This document shows, piece by piece, positions 9,731-18,469 of a DNA stretch of 64,000 bases. The notes below the pieces were generated by a model that did no database searches, was not told where the DNA came from, and saw only the letters and a program-made list of their open reading frames with translations. Source of the stretch: Candidatus Melainabacteria bacterium (lineage in GTDB: Bacteria; Cyanobacteriota; Vampirovibrionia; 2-02-FULL-35-15); NCBI GenBank assembly GCA_023250195.1, contig JAHFBF010000005.1, forward strand, positions 1 to 64,000. Direction: 5' to 3'. How positions within the stretch are numbered: position 1 is the first letter of the stretch; each line of letters starts with the position of its first letter. The position numbers were made by a program, and so were the translations under genes.

Positions 9731-10312
9731 TTAAACTGCAACTGCTACCTTTCTTTTTTTAGGGATCTTTTTACCAAGGATTTTTACTACTTTTCCTTCA
9801 CTAGTAATTTCTTCAATTACATCTTCATCTCTTGATTTCTTTTGTTTTTCTTTGATAATTTTGTCAACGTCAATGCTGTATTTAGTACCTTGTGGGACTT
9901 CTTCATAAACAACATCTTTCATGTGGGTAAGAAAAATCTTATCCTTTTTAAATTTCTTGATGTTACCTGTGATTGCTTTCCCTTGTGAGCTCAATCTAGT
10001 CCTTGCATTCATCAAGAAACCTTCTAATGGTGTTGGTGTATACTTGCAAATTTCACTTCCACCTTCATAAGCCAGCATTTCAGCTTTAATAGGTAAGCAA
10101 ACATCTTTTGCTCTATCAATACCATCAATATTTGCAATAGTGATTTTTACAAATTCTTCCCATTCTTCCGGTGTGTAATTATTAGGATGAACAACATTTA
10201 GTAATTGATACTTTGCCTGTAGTACTTCACGACCTAATTCAGTGACTTGCACACCTTCATATTTCACTTGCGTATTTAAATTGGCTATCCTTGAGTAATA
10301 AATTCTTGCCAT
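9731..10312 (-). CDS. Phage unknown, 193 aa, after the capsid gene
   Basis: Unrecognised. It begins MARIYYSRIANLN, has a mixed alpha/beta first 110 residues, and ends in a strongly basic tail (about residues 120-193, many Lys, ending KKRKVAVAV). A capsid-associated or DNA-contacting role would fit the basic tail and position, but nothing proves it. It is the first gene after the terminator that follows the major capsid gene, so it probably has its own promoter or depends on read-through. Confidence 0.5.
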   Translation of the reverse strand: MARIYYSRIANLNTQVKYEGVQVTELGREVLQAKYQLLNVVHPNNYTPEEWEEFVKITIANIDGIDRAKDVCLPIKAEMLAYEGGSEICKYTPTPLEGFLMNARTRLSSQGKAITGNIKKFKKDKIFLTHMKDVVYEEVPQGTKYSIDVDKIIKEKQKKSRDEDVIEEITSEGKVVKILGKKIPKKRKVAVAV

Positions 10313-10345
10313 AAACCCTCCTTTTGATTTTTTTGAACCAAAAGA

Positions 10346-10373
10346 AAAGGCAGGACTTTTACCTCCTGCCTTT
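10346..10373 (-). terminator. Intrinsic terminator after the capsid gene
   Basis: Perfect 10-bp arms AAAGGCAGGA (10346-10355) and TCCTGCCTTT (10364-10373) with an 8-nt loop. On the minus strand the stem is followed by TTTTCTTTTGG. It lies 34 bp past the stop of the capsid gene. Confidence 0.85.
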
Positions 10374-10406
10374 GAACGTAGTTTAGTTGGATTGTTTAAG
10401 CTATTC

Positions 10407-11636
10407 CTAGGTTATGCCGTGTAAGTAAATTGCAGTTTCAGGATAATGCAGCACACCACCCATCTCACCAATTACATGCCATTTACCACCATCCCCAGTT
10501 TTACCGAGTTGTTCTACAGCAAAATCCCTCCCGTTTAATGGTGCAAGGTCATATTGCTCCTTTCGGACAATTACCATTTCATCATCAAATAAACAGAAAG
10601 GTGGAACTACTACAAAATCAACTGGGAGAGGCCCAGCATAAGTGCCTATATAGTTGGATAAATAAATATCTTTCTGTTCCCTTCTGACTCTATTTGGTTC
10701 AAGTACATTGACTCTGTTTTTGCAGGTTGCATTCACAAAGCCAATATATGGGCTAGGACCAAAGCTATTTGGATTACCCCCTTCAGATAGTTCTTTTTCA
10801 ATTGGACCATCTAAATTAACAACTTTTGCAAGTTGTGCATCCATAACAGGAGTTGATAAAGCACCAGCTACATCTAAGGTAATACCGTTGAAACGCTTAA
10901 TGGCGTCTATAATTCCGCACATATTACGATCTTCAGCAGCACCGGTGATTGTGTTTTTCTTTGTAGTACTTGCACCATGAACACCACGGAATAGTGCTTG
11001 GTATAACTTTACGTTTTCAAGATGATCTAATGCCCTTCTTACAAGGTCATTAAATCTAGCATCACCGTTTGCAATCATTTTTTCAATGGCTTGTGTTGTA
11101 CCTGAGATTTCAAGATTTCTCTTGAAGATTTGGGTAAAATACGTTTGCCTGATTGATGTAAAATGATCGGAGCCGTTGTGTTGACTGTTTTCTGATAAAG
11201 TTTCTGAACCTACAATCACCTTATTATTTGCTGTACCATCACTAGCAGCAGTACCGTCAATGCCTCTAATTACATTGTCTAATGTAATTAGAGTATTTGT
11301 TTCAGTAATATCACTTGCTACGGCACTTGTGAATATGGTTTCACCTGTTGCTGGAAAATGAATCTTTTGATTTATTCTTACTAGCATTGGTGTTGCCAGA
11401 TCTTTTTTAAGTACGATTGTAGTATCCCCAGCTAGATAATCAGCATTGACCAAACCCATGTCAAAGTAGTTTGTTCCATGTGGATTTTCAATTACTGGTG
11501 TTTCCCATGCTTTGCCCCTTTTCATATAAAGGTCTAAAGCACGTCTTTTACCTGCACTTCTAACTTCAAGTGTGGTAAGTAGATTTTCCCTTAATGTATC
11601 CGGTGTATAGGATACAAGGGCAGCTAATATAAACAT
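10407..11636 (-). CDS. Phage major capsid protein, 409 aa
   Basis: The most likely major capsid protein. It follows the Gln-rich scaffold gene, has a HK97-fold-like alpha/beta composition, and is followed by a strong terminator, as highly expressed capsid genes often are. The helix around RQTYFTQIFKRNLEISGTTQ and the region LVRRALDHLENVKLYQALFRG resemble the DUF5309/SU10-type major capsid proteins I know of. That family name is from memory and should be tested. The C-terminus (MGGVLHYPETAIYLHGIT) is beta-rich. No N-terminal delta domain is evident, which agrees with a separate scaffold gene upstream. Confidence 0.7.
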   Translation of the reverse strand: MFILAALVSYTPDTLRENLLTTLEVRSAGKRRALDLYMKRGKAWETPVIENPHGTNYFDMGLVNADYLAGDTTIVLKKDLATPMLVRINQKIHFPATGETIFTSAVASDITETNTLITLDNVIRGIDGTAASDGTANNKVIVGSETLSENSQHNGSDHFTSIRQTYFTQIFKRNLEISGTTQAIEKMIANGDARFNDLVRRALDHLENVKLYQALFRGVHGASTTKKNTITGAAEDRNMCGIIDAIKRFNGITLDVAGALSTPVMDAQLAKVVNLDGPIEKELSEGGNPNSFGPSPYIGFVNATCKNRVNVLEPNRVRREQKDIYLSNYIGTYAGPLPVDFVVVPPFCLFDDEMVIVRKEQYDLAPLNGRDFAVEQLGKTGDGGKWHVIGEMGGVLHYPETAIYLHGIT

Positions 11637-11660
11637 AATTAGTTACTCCTATCTTTAGGA

Positions 11661-12530
11661 TTAACCTGCTGCTTTGGTTCTGAGTTTTTGCAACTCAAAA
11701 TCCAATTTCATGATCTGATTTTGATCAACAGGCTTCCCAGCTTTTGCATCAGCTTTTAACTGTGCAAGGTCTTGCTCTTTCTGAGCAATAACATCCCCTG
11801 TACTTAGGGAACTTGCAGTTTGACCACCGTAGTCAGACTGACTTGAAAACTTTTGTTCATTAGGCTTTGGTGCAGGTGGATTTCCATCACCAGTTTTTAC
11901 TAAAGTTATTAATCTTCCAGCACTTGCCAAATCATAGGCTGCAACAATTTGATTGGCGATTGGTAAATGTCCAAATTCTGCTTCAAAGGCTGGATCACGT
12001 CTTAGTCTGTCTGCCTCTGCATCAATAACTGGTAATAATTGCTCCAATTGCACATTTGATGCAGCAGGTTTAAAACCTTGTTTAATATGATTTTGCAAAT
12101 TAATTTTGACATTGCCAACTGTTTGTTCTGTTTGCAAACCATATAATTCTTCCCTGACAATTTTTCTTGTTGAATCATCAGTTGAAAATGCAGCACCACT
12201 GGCAGGATCAACATTCGTATTGTTGTTTGTATTGTTATTGCTATTGTTTCCACCGGCACTGCTTGCTTGTGCACCACCAGCTTCATATTGTTGTAATTTA
12301 GTTTGATAATGCTGTATTTTTTGTGCTTGTGAATTATGGGCAGCTTCCCATTGCTTATTTTTATCTTCTGCTACTTTCAGTTTTGCAATATATTCAGTTT
12401 CAGTTAGCCTTTGTTCACCTGTTGGTTGAGGCTGTGCAAGAGCTCCACCATTAGCAGCACCAGTATTATTTGCCTGCTCTGCTGTTTTAGTTTCTTGATT
12501 GTTTTGTGTTTCTGTTGAATTTATTGACAT
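11661..12530 (-). CDS. Phage scaffold-type protein, 289 aa
   Basis: Acidic, Gln/Asn/Ala-rich protein directly before the capsid gene. Residues about 45-90 form a coiled-coil (TETEYIAKLKVAEDKNKQWE), followed by a poly-Asn/Ser/Gly linker (about 90-115). A helical middle and a C-terminal helix rich in Lys and Leu (about 235-285) complete it. Position, acidity, coiled coil and length are those of capsid assembly scaffolds. A basic C-terminal helix that docks on the capsid protein is common in such proteins. No protease triad was found, so it is a scaffold rather than a protease fusion. Confidence 0.65.
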   Translation of the reverse strand: MSINSTETQNNQETKTAEQANNTGAANGGALAQPQPTGEQRLTETEYIAKLKVAEDKNKQWEAAHNSQAQKIQHYQTKLQQYEAGGAQASSAGGNNSNNNTNNNTNVDPASGAAFSTDDSTRKIVREELYGLQTEQTVGNVKINLQNHIKQGFKPAASNVQLEQLLPVIDAEADRLRRDPAFEAEFGHLPIANQIVAAYDLASAGRLITLVKTGDGNPPAPKPNEQKFSSQSDYGGQTASSLSTGDVIAQKEQDLAQLKADAKAGKPVDQNQIMKLDFELQKLRTKAAG

Positions 12531-12593
12531 AATTTTTACCCCCTAAGTTAAAATTGCTCGCAAAATATTGCTTGCAAGATATTGCCCTCAAAA

Positions 12594-12626
12594 CAAAAAA
12601 AACAGGCTTTTAACCTGTGTTTTTTA
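12594..12626 (-). terminator. Terminator between the 163-aa gene and the scaffold gene
   Basis: Stem ACAGG (12602-12606) with CCTGT (12614-12618), extended by A- and T-tracts on both sides, so it could work on either strand. On the minus strand the hairpin is followed by a run of T. Next to it, at 12555-12586, an imperfect short repeat built on TTGC...GCAA...ATA occurs twice just upstream of the scaffold start. Confidence 0.7.
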
Positions 12627-12677
12627 TCTTCTTTTATCTGTTGAAGGTTGCAGTGATCTAACTAACTTAGCTTGTGG

Positions 12678-13169
12678 TTAACTTGTAGATTCAATCAATT
12701 CTTGTGCCTCTTTAGAATCTTTAATTGGCTGCATATTGAGGATCTCACTGAATAAGGTTTTAACATCTGCAATTGCTCTTTGTAATTCACATCTATTATG
12801 ATCTGCAATTATTTGACCAATAAAATCATGCTTATCTAAAACACCACTGACTGAAACACGATCAAATAAATTAAATAAATATTGGATTGCAAAGACTTCT
12901 TGTCCTTCTGTATTTTTAAAGGTCACAGTATCTAATGATTGAAAAGCTAAATAATGATCTTTGTATTTATTCCATCTGTAGATAAGTTCTTTAACACTAT
13001 ACTTTTTATTTTCAACTTGATTCCTTCTTCTTTGCCTACTTACTTGTGGGAGTAAATCACCTTCAAAACGTTCAGCTTGGGATTCCCTAACAATTTCTTT
13101 TTCTTCTTCAACTTCAAGCGGAAGAAGACCATCTAATTGCATTGCCCTTCTATATGGATTGTTATACAT
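12678..13169 (-). CDS. Phage unknown, 163 aa, after the portal
   Basis: Unrecognised. The N-terminal 50 residues are charged with many Arg and Glu. The rest appears helical (KYSVKELIYRWNKYKDHYLAF, then LFSEILNMQPIKD). There is no signal or membrane segment. Its start abuts the portal stop with no spacing (13169/13170), so it is co-translated with the portal. A head-completion or portal-associated role is possible but not shown. Confidence 0.5.
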   Translation of the reverse strand: MYNNPYRRAMQLDGLLPLEVEEEKEIVRESQAERFEGDLLPQVSRQRRRNQVENKKYSVKELIYRWNKYKDHYLAFQSLDTVTFKNTEGQEVFAIQYLFNLFDRVSVSGVLDKHDFIGQIIADHNRCELQRAIADVKTLFSEILNMQPIKDSKEAQELIESTS

Positions 13170-15002
13170 TTATTGTGCTCCTGCCATTACTGGGTTTTGC
13201 CCTGCAGGTTGTTGTCCTTGTAGTTGTCCTTGTAGTTGTCCTTGTAGTTGTCCTTGATTTTGCCCAGGTTGTTGTTGTCCTTTTTGCCCTTGTTGTTCAG
13301 CACTGATTTGTGCAATTTCCTGCTCAGTATAATAAAACTTTTCAGGATTACTAACACCTGAGTTTTCCCATTCTTGAGCACAAACCTCATTCCATTTGGT
13401 GTATTGAACACTTGGTGTCTTACTAACTGTAATACTTGAATCCCTGAATGCTTGTTGACTTTGCAATCTTTCAATTACTGATCTTGTACCAATTGGAATA
13501 ATATCTGTTAATTCTGGTGGTGTTGCTAGTACAGACATGAAACGCATATCATTGAACTTCATATAGATTTCTTCTGTAGAATAACCAGCTTGTTTAAACC
13601 AGAATAAAATCGCAGAATCGTCTTTTGTCCTTTGTGGTTCACCAGATTGTGGATCAAAACCAACAATTGGAAACATTTGATCAAAGACATTTTCAATTAC
13701 TTCAAATGCAATAACTTGAATGTATCTATTGTCCCAATGTCTTGCTAAAGCACCTGCTCTTCCTTGTGCAGCTTGCATTTGTTGATTTGCAACAGTTGCA
13801 AAACCTGGTTGTGTATCAACGCCAGAATGTACCGTTTGTGCATTTGTTAGAACATAAGCCTGACTAGAAAACCAATCAAATACTTCCCTTGCAAATTGCC
13901 TTCTATTAGCTCTTGGTATTGGTTCAAGCTGGCTTTGTCCAGTTTTTGGCCACTTTGCAAATGGCCTCATTTTCCAATATTTTGCAAGTTGTCTTGTGGT
14001 ACGGTCTGCCCAGTTATATGAAACACCGCCCATGTTATCTAAAAGACCGCCAATTAATTCAATAGCAGCCATGGTGTTTATAGAACTTTGAATACCGAGA
14101 ATTGGCTTTACAATGCCTTCACCAAATACCTCACCTTTAGTAACTCTTTCAAATGGTAAGTGAAAGATAGAATTAGCTTTTCTGTTATTTGAAAGCTGGG
14201 TAAATCTTAAAAGTAAACTTGGTGTTTTAGAAATAGTTATAATTATATTTCTAAACTTTGTACCATCTGAGGCTTTCCAGCTAGGTATGTGTGCTTCATA
14301 TAAAATGTGTCCTGCCCCATATCTAATATTTCCACCTTCATCATTGCGATAAGGGTTTACTTTTGGTACTTGATTTTTAGTATTTGTTTCATCCCCAACT
14401 TTATGTACTGGGGCATCTAACTTATCAACAGCTTCTTTAATATATGGTAATTGGCTTTCTTCAAGTTCAAAGCCTGTTTTTCTTAAAAGAATTACTCTAT
14501 TTACAGTTGAAATATCTTTTGCTTGTGGATAGATTCTAATATCAGCACCAGCAATTGGTTCAGCTTTAGTAAAAGGCCCTTCAAATAAGGTTCTAAAAAA
14601 TACATCACCAGTAATTGAACCTTCTAAAACAGCTTCTTCAGTTTCTTCTTTGTATGCAGTTTTAGTAAGATTTTTAGTTGCAACCTTTGCCCAAAATTCA
14701 CCAGTAAGTTCAGTATCTACTCTTAAAAATCTATCACCTGGAAATATTAGGTTTGTAACTGTTGTAGTTGTACTATCTACAATTGTTGGTGTCAGTGGTA
14801 AAAATACCCTGTAATCCTGAACCCAGCTTTCTTCTTCACTTAAAGTTGTGGTGAAGTTTTGTTTATAAGCATCAAAACAATTGGCATTTTTATTTAATCT
14901 TTGTGGATGTGCCCCACATTGCCATAAACCTAAGACAAGTGATATTAATTCACTTTCATATTTTTCATCTAACTTTACTTGGTTTCTTGGAATTAATGCC
15001 AT
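13170..15002 (-). CDS. Phage portal protein, 610 aa
   Basis: Located directly after the large terminase and of typical portal length (500-700 aa). The order of helical and mixed segments matches portals of short-tailed phages: an N-terminal wing with VQDYRVFLPLTPTIVDS, the membrane-contact-like turn near LIFPGDRFLRVD, and a long helix-rich C-terminal half. The last 50 residues are extremely Gln/Gly-rich (Q-G-Q-L repeats) and come from a 12-bp tandem repeat. A Gln-rich C-terminal tail could project into the capsid. It forms the dodecameric DNA channel at one vertex. Confidence 0.7.
   Translation of the reverse strand: MALIPRNQVKLDEKYESELISLVLGLWQCGAHPQRLNKNANCFDAYKQNFTTTLSEEESWVQDYRVFLPLTPTIVDSTTTTVTNLIFPGDRFLRVDTELTGEFWAKVATKNLTKTAYKEETEEAVLEGSITGDVFFRTLFEGPFTKAEPIAGADIRIYPQAKDISTVNRVILLRKTGFELEESQLPYIKEAVDKLDAPVHKVGDETNTKNQVPKVNPYRNDEGGNIRYGAGHILYEAHIPSWKASDGTKFRNIIITISKTPSLLLRFTQLSNNRKANSIFHLPFERVTKGEVFGEGIVKPILGIQSSINTMAAIELIGGLLDNMGGVSYNWADRTTRQLAKYWKMRPFAKWPKTGQSQLEPIPRANRRQFAREVFDWFSSQAYVLTNAQTVHSGVDTQPGFATVANQQMQAAQGRAGALARHWDNRYIQVIAFEVIENVFDQMFPIVGFDPQSGEPQRTKDDSAILFWFKQAGYSTEEIYMKFNDMRFMSVLATPPELTDIIPIGTRSVIERLQSQQAFRDSSITVSKTPSVQYTKWNEVCAQEWENSGVSNPEKFYYTEQEIAQISAEQQGQKGQQQPGQNQGQLQGQLQGQLQGQQPAGQNPVMAGAQ
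13214..13256. repeat. 12-bp tandem repeat in the portal gene
   Basis: The unit GTCCTTGTAGTT occurs three times plus a partial fourth copy, coding for repeated Q-G-Q-L on the minus strand. The unit is a multiple of 3, so copy number can vary without breaking the frame. Confidence 0.9.
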
Positions 15003-15015
15003 ATCTTATCTTCAT

Positions 15016-15924
15016 TTACCTGCCAAAGTGAAATCCTTTTCTTAATCCTTTTTCTAACTCAAGAAACTCACTGCCTGGTTTTTCTAGTTGGCTTATTTCA
15101 TGTTCTAGTGGTTCTTCATATCTAAAGAAATGCCAAATGGCATAACGCCATAAATCCCCAATGTGGATATATACTCCGTCAACTTCAGGCTTCGGTTTAC
15201 TTTGTTTATCTACATGCTCTGGATAATGCCAACCACCTTTAAAGGTATCTAGTGACATTTGACAGTTTGGATTTACTGTAATTAAGCCAGCTTTACTAAA
15301 AACATCAGTTACTAAGGCTAATGACTGTCTATAAACATCACTAGTCATATGGTAACTAATCATGTTAGTTCCAAAATGCTTTTCAACTATTTCAGCAGCT
15401 TTACCTGGAACACCTTGATTGTTTTCATAAGTGCCAGCATGATCGCCAATTACAATGAAATCCCATTTGCCACTGTTGTAAAAAGGACTATCTTTGTCTT
15501 TAAACTCTGCAAGTAACCTTTTACAGATACTGTCAATGTCAATTTCAAAACCAGATTGTCTTTGTGGTTTAACTGACTTATGAATTAATAATCTGCCACC
15601 AGGTGCTTGTCCAATACCATAAGCTGGATTAGTTCCACCAAAATCAAAGGCTAAAACTAATGGACTATCTTTTAGAACACCAGGGTAATTAGCTGTATGT
15701 GTTAGTGCATTAAAACACTCAACAACTGGCTTACCAAGAAAAGTTTCAAATCTTAGACAATGTTCAGTTAGAAAGTTCCTATAATCCTGATACTTAACTG
15801 ATATTTTAAGTAAATCTTCAAACGATTTACCAGCATCTTTTGGACTAACACCATAAACTAATTGCCCACTTTTATTTATCCTTGGTTTTAAGACTTTCAG
15901 GTTCTTTGGAATGCTTTGCCACAT
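15016..15924 (-). CDS. Terminase large subunit, nuclease part, 302 aa
   Basis: Carries the RNase H-like nuclease domain of the packaging motor. Visible acidic residues in the right order are D94 (LAFDFGGTNPAYG), D161 (FIVIGDHAGTYE) and D257 (IHIGDLWRYAIWHFF). Together with the next upstream frame it makes a normal terminase of about 545 aa. The frame is shifted relative to the ATPase part and overlaps it by 53 nt. The ATG at 15924 has no clear ribosome binding site. It may be translated by frameshift, by re-initiation as its own gene, or be the result of a mutation or sequence error. Confidence 0.75.
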   Translation of the reverse strand: MWQSIPKNLKVLKPRINKSGQLVYGVSPKDAGKSFEDLLKISVKYQDYRNFLTEHCLRFETFLGKPVVECFNALTHTANYPGVLKDSPLVLAFDFGGTNPAYGIGQAPGGRLLIHKSVKPQRQSGFEIDIDSICKRLLAEFKDKDSPFYNSGKWDFIVIGDHAGTYENNQGVPGKAAEIVEKHFGTNMISYHMTSDVYRQSLALVTDVFSKAGLITVNPNCQMSLDTFKGGWHYPEHVDKQSKPKPEVDGVYIHIGDLWRYAIWHFFRYEEPLEHEISQLEKPGSEFLELEKGLRKGFHFGR

Positions 15925-16666
15925 ATTCGTTCCTGGCTTTTATCCACTGTTCCATTGTTGGAATATCAAATGTGCCTAAATGCTGATCGTATGAAATCCC
16001 AATTACTGGTGTTTCTTTGACTTCCTCTTCAAAACTATTACTATGCAATGTGGTTGAGTTTTTAAAGAACTTACCAGAGTGCATTGCTGCTGTGGCTTCA
16101 CGTTTTAATCTTTCATATAAATGCGGTGGGTCAAACTTAGTAACTTCATCAGCTACATAAACATCAGGTGTTTTACCAGTAATGTTTAAAGGGTTCTTAC
16201 TAAATGCAGTAAAGTTATTATCCAAATGCTGTATTTTCCAAGAACCTGTTGTAAAATCTTTAAACTCATTTGGCAATTGAAAATCAAAATGATCAGTTAT
16301 TCCTTTTGCTCTATTAACAACATCAAATGCATGTTCTTCAGTTATTGAATGCCAGAATGCTAAGAAGCTGACTTCGCTCAACATATCATGGTTAATACAT
16401 TTAGTTATTGTCCAAGTCCAGTGGATTTGCCTTTCTTTATATGAAACTGTCTCAGAGCCTAAAGGAGCCTCAATATACAAGCTAACAATATCTTCAATGT
16501 AAGGTAATCTAGGAGTTAATTCCCATCTTTTGGTTTCTTTGTTTGGTGAATAACATTTGTCAAAAATGAAATCATGCTTTTTATCACGGTAATAATCAAG
16601 GATTTGAAGGCTTCTTATTAGTCCTTTTGTGTCTATGTGAGAGAATCTGTTTGACTGCTTCACCAA
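15872..16666 (-). CDS. Terminase large subunit, ATPase part, 264 aa
   Basis: Carries the ATPase half. A Walker B with catalytic Glu is clear (DVYVADE, D173/E174), followed by a coupling-type motif (STTLHSNS, about 204-211). The expected Walker A position (YKERQIHWTWT, about 76-86) lacks the usual Gly-Lys-Ser/Thr ending. The start is TTG (16666) or GTG (16663), with no ATG in the first third, and it overlaps the small subunit gene by about 70 nt. It ends shortly after LKTKDK, while the nuclease half continues in another frame. Confidence 0.7.
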   Translation of the reverse strand: MVKQSNRFSHIDTKGLIRSLQILDYYRDKKHDFIFDKCYSPNKETKRWELTPRLPYIEDIVSLYIEAPLGSETVSYKERQIHWTWTITKCINHDMLSEVSFLAFWHSITEEHAFDVVNRAKGITDHFDFQLPNEFKDFTTGSWKIQHLDNNFTAFSKNPLNITGKTPDVYVADEVTKFDPPHLYERLKREATAAMHSGKFFKNSTTLHSNSFEEEVKETPVIGISYDQHLGTFDIPTMEQWIKARNEYVAKHSKEPESLKTKDK

Positions 16667-17075
16667 AATCTAATCCTTTATGTTCTAGTTCTTGTTTTTG
16701 AACTGTTTTTCCTGTGTATGTGCCTTTAACTTTTAGTCCATCAAAGATTGCTTTTGCTACTTCTTCTACACTTTTAGCTTTAAGACCAGTGTCTTTTAGT
16801 TTAGTAATTAACTTAGCAACTGCAAAATCTATTACAGCTACCTCATCTAGAGATTTCTTTGCTTGTTCAGTAGAAGATTGTTCAATGATTTTTTCATTTG
16901 TTTTTGCTTTAAAATTGCGTTTCTCATCTGCCCAGTTATATTTATTGTGCCAAGTGCGTAAAGTATCAAAGTTGATGTTTTCTTCTTTGGCTATTTGAGC
17001 TAAAGAGATGTTGTTTATAAACTTAAGAAGAGAACGGGCTTTAACTTCTTGTGGATATTTTTTCAACCTTGACAT
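16596..17075 (-). CDS. Terminase small subunit, 159 aa
   Basis: DNA-recognition subunit of the packaging terminase. An N-terminal helix-turn-helix is visible at about residues 22-50 (ISLAQIAKEENINFDTLRTW), followed by WHNKYNW, as in gpP/terS-type HTH proteins. A helical oligomerisation region follows (about 70-115), and the basic C-terminus (SHRHKRTNKKPSNP) may contact the large subunit or DNA. It overlaps both neighbours: 35 nt with the methyltransferase and about 70 nt with the ATPase frame. Such overlaps are usual in compact phage operons. Confidence 0.75.
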   Translation of the reverse strand: MSRLKKYPQEVKARSLLKFINNISLAQIAKEENINFDTLRTWHNKYNWADEKRNFKAKTNEKIIEQSSTEQAKKSLDEVAVIDFAVAKLITKLKDTGLKAKSVEEVAKAIFDGLKVKGTYTGKTVQKQELEHKGLDFGEAVKQILSHRHKRTNKKPSNP

Positions 17076-18282
17076 TTGGTTTTAATTTCTTATACCTTTC
17101 TATAATCACATCACAGTAAATCGGATCTATTTCTAGTCCATAGCAAGTACGATTAAACTTTTCTGCTGCTATTAATGTAGTACCTGAGCCAAGAAAAGGA
17201 TCGTAAATAATATCATCAATCTTAGTATTGTTTTTTATAGGCTTTGCCATGCATTCTAATGGCTTTTGAGTTGAATGCCCTGTTCTTTCTTCTTTTTCTT
17301 TTGAAAATGCACTATTATTTGATATTTGCCATGTAGTAGATTGATCTCTTGCTCCTTGCCAATTGTGGTTTTTCCCTTTCCTAACTGCATACCAACATGG
17401 TTCATGCTGCCAGTGGTAATCTCCTCTTGAAAATACAAAATGTTGTTTTACCCATATGATTTGGCTTATGATTATAAAATTACAATCTTCAAGATTTTGA
17501 TTTACTGTTTTACTATGTACACCTGCATGCCAAATATATGCAATATCGCCAGGGAATAGTTTATATGCCCTACTCCAATCAATTAATTCATCATTATTTA
17601 CTTTTCCTGTTGCTCTTGTTCCAAGGTTTCCATCAAATTCTTCTCTCCACATAGGATCATAATTAACACCATAGGGAGGATCAGTAACCATTAATACTGG
17701 GATTATTTTATTTAACAGACAATCAACATTTTCTTTTTTTGTACTATCACCACATAATAACCTATGCTTACCGTCTAGGATATATAGGTCACCTGGTTTA
17801 GTTTTTGGCTTCTTTATTCTTGCTGCTTCTGATTCAGCATCAAAATTATCTTCTTCAATCTCTTCCAAGTTTAATTCTGATATTTCTTTTAGATCTTCTT
17901 CAGTAAATCCAGTTGTATAATCATCTAAATCGTCAATGTCTTTTTCTTCTAAATCTATTGATTTAATATAATCTTCTAATTTTAAATAATCCCATTCACC
18001 AGATATTCGATTTAAGGCTAGATTAGCTGACTTTTGTTTTTTCTTTGACCAGTTGACATAAATAACTGGGATTTCAGTTAGACTTTGTTTAACTGCTGCT
18101 TTTACTCTTTGGTGACCACCTACAATTTGATTTGTTCGTTTGTTATATATTACTGGTTGAATAAAACCATATTGGACTAAGCTCTCTTTCAAATTATCGA
18201 GTGTTTCCTCTGAGATTCTTCGAGGATTTTCTAAGTCTGGTAATAATTCTTGAGGATTAATCCACTCTAGTTTTAATTTCAT
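17041..18282 (-). CDS. ParB-domain DNA methyltransferase, 413 aa
   Basis: Fusion of an N-terminal ParB/Srx-like domain (about residues 5-95, with NPRRIS and GGHQRVKAA) and a C-terminal amino-methyltransferase. The catalytic DPPYG is at about residue 203 and the SAM-binding FLGSGTT near residue 368, followed by YGLEIDP. An acidic linker (about 110-160) separates them. It modifies adenine-N6 or cytosine-N4 in DNA. This architecture is common next to phage terminases and usually stands without a partner nuclease; none is seen here. Likely roles are protection from host restriction or marking DNA for packaging (inference). It starts 3 bp after the small gene upstream. Confidence 0.85.
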   Translation of the reverse strand: MKLKLEWINPQELLPDLENPRRISEETLDNLKESLVQYGFIQPVIYNKRTNQIVGGHQRVKAAVKQSLTEIPVIYVNWSKKKQKSANLALNRISGEWDYLKLEDYIKSIDLEEKDIDDLDDYTTGFTEEDLKEISELNLEEIEEDNFDAESEAARIKKPKTKPGDLYILDGKHRLLCGDSTKKENVDCLLNKIIPVLMVTDPPYGVNYDPMWREEFDGNLGTRATGKVNNDELIDWSRAYKLFPGDIAYIWHAGVHSKTVNQNLEDCNFIIISQIIWVKQHFVFSRGDYHWQHEPCWYAVRKGKNHNWQGARDQSTTWQISNNSAFSKEKEERTGHSTQKPLECMAKPIKNNTKIDDIIYDPFLGSGTTLIAAEKFNRTCYGLEIDPIYCDVIIERYKKLKPNVKVEKISTRS

Positions 18283-18285
18283 AAC

Positions 18286-18453
18286 TTAATTTTGATTTTG
18301 TTCTAATTTCTCTTTGGAAATATCTTCCTCTTCAGGAATTACTATGTTTGGATCACCAGCAATAATTTCTTCAGGTGTGGGGATATAATGTCCCCCTTCA
18401 TATTTAGAAGGAACAGTTATTTTAAATTCATATTCTTGAATGTTCTCTCTCAT
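18286..18453 (-). CDS. Small phage protein, 55 aa
   Basis: Short frame running from ATG at 18451-18453 to TAA. The protein is acidic (MRENIQEYEFKITVPSKYEG at the N-terminus, ending EEEDISKEKLEQNQN). No family is recognised. Its stop is 3 bp before the methyltransferase start and it begins 16 bp after the 117-aa gene, so it fits exactly into the operon, which is the main support. No strong Shine-Dalgarno sequence was seen. Confidence 0.5.
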   Translation of the reverse strand: MRENIQEYEFKITVPSKYEGGHYIPTPEEIIAGDPNIVIPEEEDISKEKLEQNQN

Positions 18454-18469
18454 AATTAATAAATAATGG

